Positions 45,801-60,800 of a stretch of 64,000 bases of DNA are shown in pieces. The notes under the pieces were generated by a model that saw only the letters and a list, made by a program, of their open reading frames with translations, was not told the DNA's origin and did no database searches. How positions within the stretch are numbered: the first letter of the stretch is position 1; each line of letters opens with the position of its first letter. The translations under genes and the position numbers were made by a program. The DNA is taken from the NCBI GenBank assembly GCA_035222895.1, contig JAVYIG010002216.1:62001-126000 (forward strand), read 5' to 3'. The stretch is from Strongylocentrotus droebachiensis. Lineage: Eukaryota > Echinodermata > Echinoidea > Camarodonta > Strongylocentrotidae.

Positions 45801-48800
45801 CTCTCGTCATGTATCTCTCGTCATGTCTCTCTCGTCATGTCTTTCTCGTAATGTCTCTCGTCATGTCTCTCTCGTAATGGCTTTCTCGTAATGTCTCTCT
45901 CGTTTTGGCTCTCTCGTCATGTATCTCTCGTCATGTCTCTCTCGTCATGTCTTTCTCGTAATGTCTCTCTCGTAATGGCTCTCGTAATGGCAATCTCGTC
46001 ATGGCTCTCGTCATGTCTCTCTCGTCATGTCTTTCTCGTCATGTCTCTCTCGTCATGGCTCTCGTCATGTCTCTCTCGTAATGGCTTTCTCGTAATGTCT
46101 CTTTCGTTTTGGCTCTCTCGTCATGTATCTCTCGTCATGTCTCTCTCGTCATGGCTTTCTCGTAATGTCTCTCTCGTTTTGGCTCTCTCGTCATGTATCT
46201 CTCGTCATGTCTCTCTCGTCATGGCTTTCTCGTAATGGCTTTCTCGTAATGTATCTCTCGTCATGTATCTCTCGTCATGTCTCTCTCGTCATGGCTTTCT
46301 CGTAATGGCTTTCTCGTAATGTATCTCTCGTCATGTATCTCTCGTCATGTCTCTCTCGTCATGTCTTTCTCGTAATGTCTCTCTCGTAATGGCTTTCTCG
46401 TAATGTCTCTCTCGTTTTGGCTCTCTCGTCATGTATCTCTCGTCATGTATCTCTCGTCATGTCTCTCTCGTCATGGCTCTCGTAATGGCTCTCTCGTCAT
46501 ATCTCTCTCGTTTTGGCTCTCTCGTCATGTCTCTCTCGTAATGGCCTTCTCGTCATGGCTCTCGTAATGGCTCTCGTCATGGCTCTCTCGTCATGTATCT
46601 CTCGTCATGTCTCTCTCGTCATGTCTTTCTCGTAATGTCTCTCTCGTAATGGCTTTCTCGTAATGTCTCTCTCGTAATGGCTATCTCGTCATGGCGCTCG
46701 TAATGGCTCTCGTCATGTCTCTCTCGTAATGGCTTTCTCGTAATGTCTCTCTCGTTTTGGCTCTCTCGTCATGTATCTCTCGTCATGTCTCTCTCGTCAT
46801 GTCTTTCTCGTAATGTCTCTCTCGTAATGGCTTTCTCGTAATGTCTCTCTCGTTTTGGCTCTCTCGTCATTTCTCTCTCGTCATGGCTCTCGTAATGGCT
46901 CTCTCGTCATGTTTCTCTCGTCATGGCTCTCGTCATGTCTCTCTCGTAATGGCTTTCTCGTAATGTCTCTCTCGTTTTGGCTCTCTCGTCATGTATCTCT
47001 CGTCATGTCTCTCTCGTAATGGCTATCTCGTCATGGCTCTCGTAATGGCTCTCGTCATGTCTCTCTCGTAATGGCTTTCTCGTAATGTCTCTCTCGTTTT
47101 GGCTCTCTCGTCATGTATCTCTCGTCATGTCTCTCTCGTCATGGCTTTCTCGTAATGTCTCTCTCGTTTTGGCTCTCTCGTCATGTATCTCTCGTCATGT
47201 CTCTCTCGTCATGTCTTTCTCGTCATGTCTCTCTCGTAATGGCTCTCGTCATGTCTCTCTCGTAATGGCTTTCTCGTAATGTCTCTCTCGTTTTGGCTCT
47301 CTCGTCATGTATCTCTCGTCATTGTCTCTCTCGTCACGTCTTTCTCGTAATGTCTCTCTCGTAATGGCTTTCTCGTAATGTCTCTCTCGTAATGGCTATC
47401 TCGTCATGGCTCTCGTAATGGCTATCTCGTCATGGCTCTCGTCATGTCTCTCTCGTCATGTCTTTCTCGTCATGTCTCTCTCGTCATGGCTCTCGTCATG
47501 TCTCTCTCGTAAATGCTTTCTCGTAATGTCTCTCTCGTTTTGGCTCTCTCGTCATGTATCTCTCGTCATGTCTCTCTCGTAATTGCTATCTCGTCATGGC
47601 TCTCGTAATGGCTCTCGTCATGTCTCTCTCGTCATGTCTTTCTCGTAATGTCTCTCGTCATGCCTCTCTTGTAATGGCTTTCTCGTAATGTCTCTCTCGT
47701 TTTGGCTCTCTCGTCATGTATCTCTCGTCATGTCTCTCTCGTCATGTCTTTCTCGTAATGTCTCTCTCGTAATGGCTATCTCGTCATGGCTCTCGTAATG
47801 GCAATCTCGTCATGGCTCTCGTCATGTCTCTCTCGTCATGTCTTTCTCGTCATGTCTCTCTCGTCATGGCTCTCGTCATGTCTCTCTCGTAATGGCTTTC
47901 TCGTAATGTCTCTTTCGTTTTGGCTCTCTCGTCATGTATCTCTCGTCATGTCTCTCTCGTCATGGCTTTCTCGTAATGTCTCTCTCGTAATGGCTCTCTC
48001 GTCATGTTTCTCTCGTCATGGCTCTCGTCATGTCTCTCTCGTAATGGCTTTCTCGTAATGTATCTCTCGTCATGTATCTCTCGTTATGTCTCTCTCGTCA
48101 TGTATCTCTCGTCATGTCTCTCTCGTAATGGCTTTCTCGTAATGTCTCTCTCGTTTTTGCTCTGTCGTCATGTCTCTCTCGTAATGGCTATCTCGTCATG
48201 GCTCTCGTAATGGCTCTCGTCATGTGTATCTCGTAATGGCTTTCTCGTAATGTCTCTCTCGTTTTGGCTCTCTCGTCATGTATCTCTCGTCATGTCTCTC
48301 TCGTCATGTATCTCTCGTCATGTATCTCTCGTCATGTCTCTCTTGTCATGTCTTTCTCGTAATGTCTCTCTCGTCATGGCTCTCGTAATGGCTCTCGTCA
48401 TGTGTATCTCGTAATGGCTTTCTCGTAATGTCTCTCTCGTTTTGGCTCTCTCGTCATGTATCTCTCGTCATGTCTCTCTCGTCATGTATCTCTCGTCATG
48501 TATCTCTCGTCATGTCTCTCTTGTCATGTCTTTCTCGTAATGTCTCTCTCGTAATGGCTTTCTCGTAATGTCTCTCTCGTTTTTGCTCTCTCGTCATGTC
48601 TCTCTCGTCATGGCTCTCGTAATGGCTCTCTCGTCATATCTCTCTCGTTTTGGCTCTCTCGTCATGTCTCTCTCGTCATGGCTCTCGTCATGTCTCTCTC
48701 GTAATGTCTTTCTCGTCATGTCTCTCTCGTCATGGCTCTCGTCATGTCTCTCTCGTAATGGCTTTCTCGTAATGTCTCTCTCGTTTTGGCTCTCTCGTCA

Positions 48801-51800
48801 TGTATTTCTCGTCATGTCTCTCTCGTAATTGCTGTCTCGTAATGTCTCTCTCGTAATGGCTCTCTCGTCATGTTTCTCTCGTCATGGCTCTCTCGTCATG
48901 TTTCTCTCGTCATGGCTCTCGTCATGTCTCTCACGTAATGGCTTTCTCGTAATGTATCTCTCGTCATGTATCTCTCGTCATGTCTCTCTCGTCATGTATC
49001 TCTCGTCATGTCTCTCTCGTAATGGCTTTCTCGTAATGTCTCTCTCGTTTTTGCTCTCTCGTCATGTCTCTCTCGTAATGGCTATCTCGTCATGGCTCTC
49101 GTAATGGCTCTCGTCATGTCTCTCTCGTAATGGCTTTCTCGTAATGTCTCTCTCGTTTTGGCTCTCTTGTCATGTATCTCTCGTCATGTATCTCTCGTCA
49201 TGTCTCTCTCGTCATATCTCTCTCGTTTTGGCTCTCTCGTCATGTCTCTCTCGTAATGGCTATCTCGTCATGGCTCTCGTAATGGCTCTCGTCATATCTC
49301 TCTCGTTTTGGCTCTCTCGTCATGTCTCTCTCGTAATGGCTATCTCGTCATGGCTCTCGTAATGGCTCTCGTCATGTCTCTCTCGTAATGGCTTTCTCGT
49401 AATGTCTCTCTCGTTTTGGCTCTCTCGTCATGTATCTCTCGTCATGTCTCTCTCGTCATGTATCTCTCGTCATGTATCTCTCGTCATGTCTCTCTCGTCA
49501 TGGCTCTCGTAATGGCTCTCTCGTCATATCTCTCTCGTTTTGGCTCTCTCGTCATGTGTCTCTCGTAATGGCTATCTCGTCGTGGCTCTCGTAATGGCTC
49601 TCGTCATGGCTCTCTCGTCATGTATCTCTCGTCATGTCTCTCTCGTCATGTCTTTCTCGTAATGTCTCTCGTCATGTCTCTCTCGTAATGGCTTTCTCGT
49701 AATGTCTCTCTCGTTTTGGCTCTCTCGTCATGTATCTCTCGTCATGTCTCTCTCGTCATGTCTCTCTCGTAATGGCTATCTCGTCATGGCTCTCGTAATG
49801 GCTCTCGTCATGTCTCTCTCGTAATGGCTTTCTCGTCATGTCTCTCTCGTAATGGCTATCTCGTCATGGCTCTCGTAATGGCTCTCGTCATATCTCTCTC
49901 GTTTTGGCTCTCTCGTCATGTCTCTCTCGTAATGGCTATCTCGTCATGGCTCTCGTAATGGCTCTCGTCATGTCTCTCTCGTAATGGCTTTCTCGTAATG
50001 TCTCTCTCGTTTTGGCTCTCTCGTCATGTATCTCTCGTCATGTCTCTCTCGTCATGTATCTCTCGTCATGTATCTCTCGTCATGTCTCTCTCGTCATGGC
50101 TCTCGTAATGGCTCTCTCGTCATATCTCTCTCGTTTTGGCTCTCTCGTCATGTGTCTCTCGTAATGGCTATCTCGTCGTGGCTCTCGTAATGGCTCTCGT
50201 CATGGCTCTCTCGTCATGTATCTCTCGTCATGTCTCTCTCGTCATGTCTTTCTCGTAATGTCTCTCGTCATGTCTCTCTCGTAATGGCTTTCTCGTAATG
50301 TCTCTCTCGTTTTGGCTCTCTCGTCATGTATCTCTCGTCATGTCTCTCTCGTCATGTCTTTCTCGTAATGTCTCTCTCGTAATGGCTATCTCGTCATGGC
50401 TCTCGTAATGGCTATCTCGTCATGGCTCTCGTAATGGCAATCTCGTCATGGCTTTCTCGTCATGTCTCTCTCGTCATGGCTCTCGTCATGTCTCTCTCGT
50501 AATGGCTTTCTCGTAATGTCTCTTTCGTTTTGGCTCTCTCGTCATGTATCTCTCGTCATGTCTCTCTCGTCATGGCTTTCTCGTAATGTCTCTCTCGTTT
50601 TGGCTCTCTCGTCATGTATCTCTCGTCATGTCTCTCTCGTCATGGCTTTCTCGTAATGGCTTTCTCGTAATGTATCTCTCGTCATGTATCTCTCGTAATG
50701 GCTCTCTCGTCATGTCTTTCTCGTAATGTCTCTCTCGTAATGGCTTTCTCGTAATGTCTCTCTCGTTTTGGCTCTCTCGTCATGTATCTCTCGTCATGTA
50801 TCTCTCGTCATGTCTCTCTCGTCATGGCTCTCGTAATGGCTCTCTCGTCATATCTCTCTCGTTTTGGCTCTCTCGTCATATCTCTCTCGTTTTGGCTCTC
50901 TCGTCATGTCTCTCTCGTAATGGCTATCTCGTCATGGCTCTCGTAATGGCTCTCGTCATGGCTCTCTCGTCATGTATCTCTCGTCATGTCTCTCTCGTCA
51001 TGTCTTTCTCGTAATGTCTCTCTCGTAATGGCTTTCTCGTAATGTCTCTCTCGTAATGGCTATCTCGTCATGGCTCTAGTAATGGCTCTCGTCATGTCTC
51101 TCTCGTAATGGCTTTCTCGTAATGTCTCTCTCGTTTTGGCTCTCTCGTCATGTATCTCTCGTCATGTCTCTCTCGTCATGTCTTTCTCGTAATGTCTCTC
51201 TCGTAATGGCTTTCTCGTAATGTCTCTCTCGTTTTGGCTCTCTCGTCATGTCTATCTCTTCATGGCTCTCGTAATGGCTCTCTCGTCATATCTCTCTCGT
51301 TTTGGCTCTCTCGTCATGTCTCTCTCGTCATGGCTCTCGTAATGTCTCTCTCGTAATGGCTATCTCGTCATGGCTCTCGTACGTAATGGCAATCTCGTCA
51401 TGGCTCTCGTCATGTCTCTCTCGTCATGTCTTTCTCGTCATGTCTCTCTCGTCATGGCTCTCGTCATGTCTCTCTCGTAATGGCTTTCTCGTAATGTCTC
51501 TTTCGTTTTGGCTCTCTCGTCATGTATCTCTCGTCATGTCTCTCTCGTCATGGCTTTCTCGTAATGTCTCTCTCGTTTTGGCTCTCTCGTCATGTATCTC
51601 TCGTCATGTCTCTCTCGTCATGGCTTTCTCGTAATGGCTTTCTCGTAATGTATCTCTCGTCATGTATCTCTCGTCATGTCTCTCTCGTCATGTCTTTCTC
51701 GTAATGTCTCTCTCGTAATGGCTTTCTCGTAATGTCTCTCTCGTTTTGGCTCTCTCGTCATGTATCTCTCGTCATGTATCTCTCGTCATGTATCTCTCGT

Positions 51801-54800
51801 CATGTCTCTCTCGTCATGTCTCTCTCGTAATTGCTATCTCGTAATGTCTCTCTCGTAATGGCTCTCTCGTCATGTTTCTCTCGTCATGGCTCTCTCGTCA
51901 TGTTTCTCTCGTCATGGCTCTCGTCATGTCTCTCACGTAATGGCTTTCTCGTAATGTATCTCTCGTCATGTATCTCTCGTCATGTCTCTCTCGTCATGTA
52001 TCTCTCGTCATGTCTCTCTCGTAATGGCTTTCTCGTAATGTCTCTCTCGTTTTTGCTCTCTCGTCATGTCTCTCTCGTAATGGCTATCTCGTCATGGCTC
52101 TCGTAATGGCTCTCGTCATGTCTCTCTCGTAATGGCTTTCTCGTAATGTCTCTCTCGTTTTGGCTCTCTTGTCATGTATCTCTCGTCATGTATCTCTCGT
52201 CATGTCTCTCTCGTCATATCTCTCTCGTTTTGGCTCTCTCGTCATGTCTCTCTCGTAATGGCTATCTCGTCATGGCTCTCGTAATGGCTCTCGTCATATC
52301 TCTCTCGTTTTGGCTCTCTCGTCATGTCTCTCTCGTAATGGCTATCTCGTCATGGCTCTCGTAATGGCTCTCGTCATGTCTCTCTCGTAATGGCTTTCTC
52401 GTAATGTCTCTCTCGTTTTGGCTCTCTCGTCATGTATCTCTCGTCATGTCTCTCTCGTCATGTATCTCTCGTCATGTATCTCTCGTCATGTCTCTCTCGT
52501 CATGGCTCTCGTAATGGCTCTCTCGTCATATCTCTCTCGTTTTGGCTCTCTCGTCATGTGTCTCTCGTAATGGCTATCTCGTCGTGGCTCTCGTAATGGC
52601 TCTCGTCATGGCTCTCTCGTCATGTATCTCTCGTCATGTCTCTCTCGTCATGTCTTTCTCGTAATGTCTCTCGTCATGTCTCTCTCGTAATGGCTTTCTC
52701 GTAATGTCTCTCTCGTTTTGGCTCTCTCGTCATGTATCTCTCGTCATGTCTCTCTCGTCATGTCTCTCTCGTAATGGCTATCTCGTCATGGCTCTCGTAA
52801 TGGCTCTCGTCATGTCTCTCTCGTAATGGCTTTCTCGTAATGTCTCTCTCGTTTTGGCTCTCTTGTCATGTATCTCTCGTCATGTATCTCTCGTCATGTC
52901 TCTCTCGTCATATCTCTCTCGTTTTGGCTCTCTCGTCATGTCTCTCTCGTAATGGCTATCTCGTCATGGCTCTCGTAATGGCTCTCGTCATATCTCTCTC
53001 GTTTTGGCTCTCTCGTCATGTCTCTCTCGTAATGGCTATCTCGTCATGGCTCTCGTAATGGCTCTCGTCATGTCTCTCTCGTAATGGCTTTCTCGTAATG
53101 TCTCTCTCGTTTTGGCTCTCTCGTCATGTATCTCTCGTCATGTCTCTCTCGTCATTTATCTCTCGTCATGTATCTCTCGTCATGTCTCTCTCGTCATGGC
53201 TCTCGTAATGGCTCTCTCGTCATATCTCTCTCGTTTTGGCTCTCTCGTCATGTGTCTCTCGTAATGGCTATCTCGTCGTGGCTCTCGTAATGGCTCTCGT
53301 CATGGCTCTCTCGTCATGTATCTCTCGTCATGTCTCTCTCGTCATGTCTTTCTCGTAATGTCTCTCGTCATGTCTCTCTCGTAATGGCTTTCTCGTAATG
53401 TCTCTCTCGTTTTGGCTCTCTCGTCATGTATCTCTCGTCATGTCTCTCTCGTCATGTCTTTCTCGTAATGTCTCTCTCGTAATGGCTATCTCGTCATGGC
53501 TCTCGTAATGGCTATCTCGTCATGGCTCTCGTAATGGCAATCTCGTCATGGCTTTCTCGTCATGTCTCTCTCGTCATGGCTCTCGTCATGTCTCTCTCGT
53601 AATGGCTTTCTCGTAATGTCTCTTTCGTTTTGGCTCTCTCGTCATGTATCTCTCGTCATGTCTCTCTCGTCATGGCTTTCTCGTAATGTCTCTCTCGTTT
53701 TGGCTCTCTCGTCATGTATCTCTCGTCATGTCTCTCTCGTCATGGCTTTCTCGTAATGGCTTTCTCGTAATGTATCTCTCGTCATGTATCTCTCGTAATG
53801 GCTCTCTCGTCATGTCTTTCTCGTAATGTCTCTCTCGTAATGGCTTTCTCGTAATGTCTCTCTCGTTTTGGCTCTCTCGTCATGTATCTCTCGTCATGTA
53901 TCTCTCGTCATGTCTCTCTCGTCATGGCTCTCGTAATGGCTCTCTCGTCATATCTCTCTCGTTTTGGCTCTCTCGTCATATCTCTCTCGTTTTGGCTCTC
54001 TCGTCATGTCTCTCTCGTAATGGCTATCTCGTCATGGCTCTCGTAATGGCTCTCGTCATGGCTCTCTCGTCATGTATCTCTCGTCATGTCTCTCTCGTCA
54101 TGTCTTTCTCGTAATGTCTCTCTCGTAATGGCTTTCTCGTAATGTCTCTCTCGTAATGGCTATCTCGTCATGGCTCTAGTAATGGCTCTCGTCATGTCTC
54201 TCTCGTAATGGCTTTCTCGTAATGTCTCTCTCGTTTTGGCTCTCTCGTCATGTATCTCTCGTCATGTCTCTCTCGTCATGTCTTTCTCGTAATGTCTCTC
54301 TCGTAATGGCTTTCTCGTAATGTCTCTCTCGTTTTGGCTCTCTCGTCATGTCTCTCTCTTCATGGCTCTCGTAATGGCTCTCTCGTCATATCTCTCTCGT
54401 TTTGGCTCTCTCGTCATGTCTCTCTCGTCATGGCTCTCGTCATGTCTCTCTCGTAATGTCTTTCTCGTCATGTCTCTCTCGTCATGGCTCTCGTCATGTC
54501 TCTCTCGTAATGGCTTTCTCGTAATGTCTCTCTCGTTTTGGCTCTCTCGTCATGTATTTCTCGTCATGTCTCTCTCGTAATTGCTAGCTCGTAATGTCTC
54601 TCTCGTAATGGCTCTCTCGTCATGTTTCTCTCGTCATGGCTCTCGTCATGTCTCTCTCGTAATGGCTTTCTCGTAATGTATCTCTCGTCATGTATCTCTC
54701 GTCATGTCTCTCTCGTAATGGCTTTCTCGTAATGTCTCTCTCGTTTTTGCTCTCTCGTCATGTCTCTCTCGTAATGGCTATCTCGTCATGGCTCTCGTAA

Positions 54801-57800
54801 TGGCTCTCGTCATGTCTCTCTCGTAATGGCTTTCTCGTAATGTCTCTCTCGTTTTGGCTCTCTTGTCATGTATCTCTCGTCATGTATCTCTCGTCATGTC
54901 TCTCTCGTCATATCTCTCTCGTTTTGGCTCTCTCGTCATGTCTCTCTCGTAATGGCTATCTCGTCATGGCTCTCGTAATGGCTCTCGTCATATCTCTCTC
55001 GTTTTGGCTCTCTCGTCATGTCTCTCTCGTAATGGCTATCTCGTCATGGCTCTCGTAATGGCTCTCGTCATGTCTCTCTCGTAATGGCTTTCTCGTAATG
55101 TCTCTCTCGTTTTGGCTCTCTCGTCATGTATCTCTCGTCATGTCTCTCTCGTCATGTATCTCTCGTCATGTATCTCTCGTCATGTCTCTCTCGTCATGGC
55201 TCTCGTAATGGCTCTCTCGTCATATCTCTCTCGTTTTGGCTCTCTCGTCATGTGTCTCTCGTAATGGCTATCTCGTCGTGGCTCTCGTAATGGCTCTCGT
55301 CATGGCTCTCTCGTCATGTATCTCTCGTCATGTCTCTCTCGTCATGTCTTTCTCGTAATGTCTCTCGTCATGTCTCTCTCGTAATGGCTTTCTCGTAATG
55401 TCTCTCTCGTTTTGGCTCTCTCGTCATGTATCTCTCGTCATGTCTCTCTCGTCATGTCTTTCTCGTAATGTCTCTCTCGTAATGGCTCTCGTAATGGCAA
55501 TCTCGTCATGGCTCTCGTCATGTCTCTCTCGTCATGTCTTTCTCGTCATGTCTCTCTCGTCATGGCTCTCGTCATGTCTCTCTCGTAATGGCTTTCTCGT
55601 AATGTCTCTTTCGTTTTGGCTCTCTCGTCATGTATCTCTCGTCATGTCTCTCTCGTCATGGCTTTCTCGTAATGTCTCTCTCGTTTTGGCTCTCTCGTCA
55701 TGTATCTCTCGTCATGTCTCTCTCGTCATGGCTTTCTCGTAATGGCTTTCTCGTAATGTATCTCTCGTCATGTATCTCTCGTCATGTCTCTCTCGTCATG
55801 GCTTTCTCGTAATGGCTTTCTCGTAATGTATCTCTCGTCATGTATCTCTCGTCATGTCTCTCTCGTCATGTCTTTCTCGTAATGTCTCTCTCGTAATGGC
55901 TTTCTCGTAATGTCTCTCTCGTTTTGGCTCTCTCGTCATGTATCTCTCGTCATGTATCTCTCGTCATGTCTCTCTCGTCATGGCTCTCGTAATGGCTCTC
56001 TCGTCATATCTCTCTCGTTTTGGCTCTCTCGTCATGTCTCTCTCGTAATGGCCTTCTCGTCATGGCTCTCGTAATGGCTCTCGTCATGGCTCTCTCGTCA
56101 TGTATCTCTCGTCATGTCTCTCTCGTCATGTCTTTCTCGTAATGTCTCTCTCGTAATGGCTTTCTCGTAATGTCTCTCTCGTAATGGCTATCTCGTCATG
56201 GCGCTCGTAATGGCTCTCGTCATGTCTCTCTCGTAATGGCTTTCTCGTAATGTCTCTCTCGTTTTGGCTCTCTCGTCATGTATCTCTCGTCATGTCTCTC
56301 TCGTCATGTCTTTCTCGTAATGTCTCTCTCGTAATGGCTTTCTCGTAATGTCTCTCTCGTTTTGGCTCTCTCGTCATTTCTCTCTCGTCATGGCTCTCGT
56401 AATGGCTCTCTCGTCATGTTTCTCTCGTCATGGCTCTCGTCATGTCTCTCTCGTAATGGCTTTCTCGTAATGTCTCTCTCGTTTTGGCTCTCTCGTCATG
56501 TATCTCTCGTCATGTCTCTCTCGTAATGGCTATCTCGTCATGGCTCTCGTAATGGCTCTCGTCATGTCTCTCTCGTAATGGCTTTCTCGTAATGTCTCTC
56601 TCGTTTTGGCTCTCTCGTCATGTATCTCTCGTCATGTCTCTCTCGTCATGGCTTTCTCGTAATGTCTCTCTCGTTTTGGCTCTCTCGTCATGTATCTCTC
56701 GTCATGTCTCTCTCGTCATGTCTTTCTCGTCATGTCTCTCTCGTAATGGCTCTCGTCATGTCTCTCTCGTAATGGCTTTCTCGTAATGTCTCTCTCGTTT
56801 TGGCTCTCTCGTCATGTATCTCTCGTCATTGTCTCTCTCGTCACGTCTTTCTCGTAATGTCTCTCTCGTAATGGCTTTCTCGTAATGTCTCTCTCGTAAT
56901 GGCTATCTCGTCATGGCTCTCGTAATGGCTATCTCGTCATGGCTCTCGTCATGTCTCTCTCGTCATGTCTTTCTCGTCATGTCTCTCTCGTCATGGCTCT
57001 CGTCATGTCTCTCTCGTAAATGCTTTCTCGTAATGTCTCTCTCGTTTTGGCTCTCTCGTCATGTATCTCTCGTCATGTCTCTCTCGTAATTGCTATCTCG
57101 TCATGGCTCTCGTAATGGCTCTCGTCATGTCTCTCTCGTCATGTCTTTCTCGTAATGTCTCTCGTCATGCCTCTCTTGTAATGGCTTTCTCGTAATGTCT
57201 CTCTCGTTTTGGCTCTCTCGTCATGTATCTCTCGTCATGTCTCTCTCGTCATGTCTTTCTCGTAATGTCTCTCTCGTAATGGCTATCTCGTCATGGCTCT
57301 CGTAATGGCAATCTCGTCATGGCTCTCGTCATGTCTCTCTCGTCATGTCTTTCTCGTCATGTCTCTCTCGTCATGGCTCTCGTCATGTCTCTCTCGTAAT
57401 GGCTTTCTCGTAATGTCTCTTTCGTTTTGGCTCTCTCGTCATGTATCTCTCGTCATGTCTCTCTCGTCATGGCTTTCTCGTAATGTCTCTCTCGTAATGG
57501 CTCTCTCGTCATGTTTCTCTCGTCATGGCTCTCGTCATGTCTCTCTCGTAATGGCTTTCTCGTAATGTATCTCTCGTCATGTATCTCTCGTTATGTCTCT
57601 CTCGTCATGTATCTCTCGTCATGTCTCTCTCGTAATGGCTTTCTCGTAATGTCTCTCTCGTTTTTGCTCTGTCGTCATGTCTCTCTCGTAATGGCTATCT
57701 CGTCATGGCTCTCGTAATGGCTCTCGTCATGTGTATCTCGTAATGGCTTTCTCGTAATGTCTCTCTCGTTTTGGCTCTCTCGTCATGTATCTCTCGTCAT

Positions 57801-60800
57801 GTCTCTCTCGTCATGTATCTCTCGTCATGTATCTCTCGTCATGTCTCTCTTGTCATGTCTTTCTCGTAATGTCTCTCTCGTCATGGCTCTCGTAATGGCT
57901 CTCGTCATGTGTATCTCGTAATGGCTTTCTCGTAATGTCTCTCTCGTTTTGGCTCTCTCGTCATGTGTCTCTCGTAATGGCTATCTCGTCGTGGCTCTCG
58001 TAATGGCTCTCGTCATGGCTCTCTCGTCATGTATCTCTCGTCATGTCTCTCTCGTCATGTCTTTCTCGTAATGTCTCTCGTCATGTCTCTCTCGTAATGG
58101 CTTTCTCGTAATGTCTCTCTCGTTTTGGCTCTCTCGTCATGTATCTCTCGTCATGTCTCTCTCGTCATGTCTTTCTCGTAATGTCTCTCTCGTAATGGCT
58201 CTCGTAATGGCAATCTCGTCATGGCTCTCGTCATGTCTCTCTCGTCATGTCTTTCTCGTCATGTCTCTCTCGTCATGGCTCTCGTCATGTCTCTCTCGTA
58301 ATGGCTTTCTCGTAATGTCTCTTTCGTTTTGGCTCTCTCGTCATGTATCTCTCGTCATGTCTCTCTCGTCATGGCTTTCTCGTAATGTCTCTCTCGTTTT
58401 GGCTCTCTCGTCATGTATCTCTCGTCATGTCTCTCTCGTCATGGCTTTCTCGTAATGGCTTTCTCGTAATGTATCTCTCGTCATGTATCTCTCGTCATGT
58501 CTCTCTCGTCATGGCTTTCTCGTAATGGCTTTCTCGTAATGTATCTCTCGTCATGTATCTCTCGTCATGTCTCTCTCGTCATGTCTTTCTCGTAATGTCT
58601 CTCTCGTAATGGCTTTCTCGTAATGTCTCTCTCGTTTTGGCTCTCTCGTCATGTATCTCTCGTCATGTATCTCTCGTCATGTCTCTCTCGTCATGGCTCT
58701 CGTAATGGCTCTCTCGTCATATCTCTCTCGTTTTGGCTCTCTCGTCATGTCTCTCTCGTAATGGCCTTCTCGTCATGGCTCTCGTAATGGCTCTCGTCAT
58801 GGCTCTCTCGTCATGTATCTCTCGTCATGTCTCTCTCGTCATGTCTTTCTCGTAATGTCTCTCTCGTAATGGCTTTCTCGTAATGTCTCTCTCGTAATGG
58901 CTATCTCGTCATGGCGCTCGTAATGGCTCTCTTCATGTCTCTCTCGTAATGGCTTTCTCGTAATGTCTCTCTCGTTTTGGCTCTCTCGTCATGTATCTCT
59001 CGTCATGTCTCTCTCGTCATGTCTTTCTCGTAATGTCTCTCTCGTAATGGCTTTCTCGTAATGTCTCTCTCGTTTTGGCTCTCTCGTCATTTCTCTCTCG
59101 TCATGGCTCTCGTAATGGCTCTCTCGTCATGTTTCTCTCGTCATGGCTCTCGTCATGTCTCTCTCGTAATGGCTTTCTCGTAATGTCTCTCTCGTTTTGG
59201 CTCTCTCGTCATGTATCTCTCGTCATGTCTCTCTCGTAATGGCTATCTCGTCATGGCTCTCGTAATGGCTCTCGTCATGTCTCTCTCGTAATGGCTTTCT
59301 CGTAATGTCTCTCTCGTTTTGGCTCTCTCGTCATGTATCTCTCGTCATGTCTCTCTCGTCATGGCTTTCTCGTAATGTCTCTCTCGTTTTGGCTCTCTCG
59401 TCATGTATCTCTCGTCATGTCTCTCTCGTCATGTCTTTCTCGTCATGTCTCTCTCGTAATGGCTCTCGTCATGTCTCTCTCGTAATGGCTTTCTCGTAAT
59501 GTCTCTCTCGTTTTGGCTCTCTCGTCATGTATCTCTCGTCATTGTCTCTCTCGTCACGTCTTTCTCGTAATGTCTCTCTCGTAATGGCTTTCTCGTAATG
59601 TCTCTCTCGTAATGGCTATCTCGTCATGGCTCTCGTAATGGCTATCTCGTCATGGCTCTCGTCATGTCTCTCTCGTCATGTCTTTCTCGTCATGTCTCTC
59701 TCGTCATGGCTCTCGTCATGTCTCTCTCGTAAATGCTTTCTCGTAATGTCTCTCTCGTTTTGGCTCTCTCGTCATGTATCTCTCGTCATGTCTCTCTCGT
59801 AATTGCTATCTCGTCATGGCTCTCGTAATGGCTCTCGTCATGTCTCTCTCGTCATGTCTTTCTCGTAATGTCTCTCGTCATGCCTCTCTTGTAATGGCTT
59901 TCTCGTAATGTCTCTCTCGTTTTGGCTCTCTCGTCATGTATCTCTCGTCATGTCTCTCTCGTCATGTCTTTCTCGTAATGTCTCTCTCGTAATGGCTATC
60001 TCGTCATGGCTCTCGTAATGGCAATCTCGTCATGGCTCTCGTCATGTCTCTCTCGTCATGTCTTTCTCGTCATGTCTCTCTCGTCATGGCTCTCGTCATG
60101 TCTCTCTCGTAATGGCTTTCTCGTAATGTCTCTTTCGTTTTGGCTCTCTCGTCATGTATCTCTCGTCATGTCTCTCTCGTCATGGCTTTCTCGTAATGTC
60201 TCTCTCGTAATGGCTCTCTCGTCATGTTTCTCTCGTCATGGCTCTCGTCATGTCTCTCTCGTAATGGCTTTCTCGTAATGTATCTCTCGTCATGTATCTC
60301 TCGTTATGTCTCTCTCGTCATGTATCTCTCGTCATGTCTCTCTCGTAATGGCTTTCTCGTAATGTCTCTCTCGTTTTTGCTCTGTCGTCATGTCTCTCTC
60401 GTAATGGCTATCTCGTCATGGCTCTCGTAATGGCTCTCGTCATGTGTATCTCGTAATGGCTTTCTCGTAATGTCTCTCTCGTTTTGGCTCTCTCGTCATG
60501 TATCTCTCGTCATGTCTCTCTCGTCATGTATCTCTCGTCATGTATCTCTCGTCATGTCTCTCTTGTCATGTCTTTCTCGTAATGTCTCTCTCGTCATGGC
60601 TCTCGTAATGGCTCTCGTCATGTGTATCTCGTAATGGCTTTCTCGTAATGTCTCTCTCGTTTTGGCTCTCTCGTCATGTATCTCTCGTCATGTCTCTCTC
60701 GTCATGTATCTCTCGTCATGTATCTCTCGTCATGTCTCTCTTGTCATGTCTTTCTCGTAATGTCTCTCTCGTAATGGCTTTCTCGTAATGTCTCTCTCGT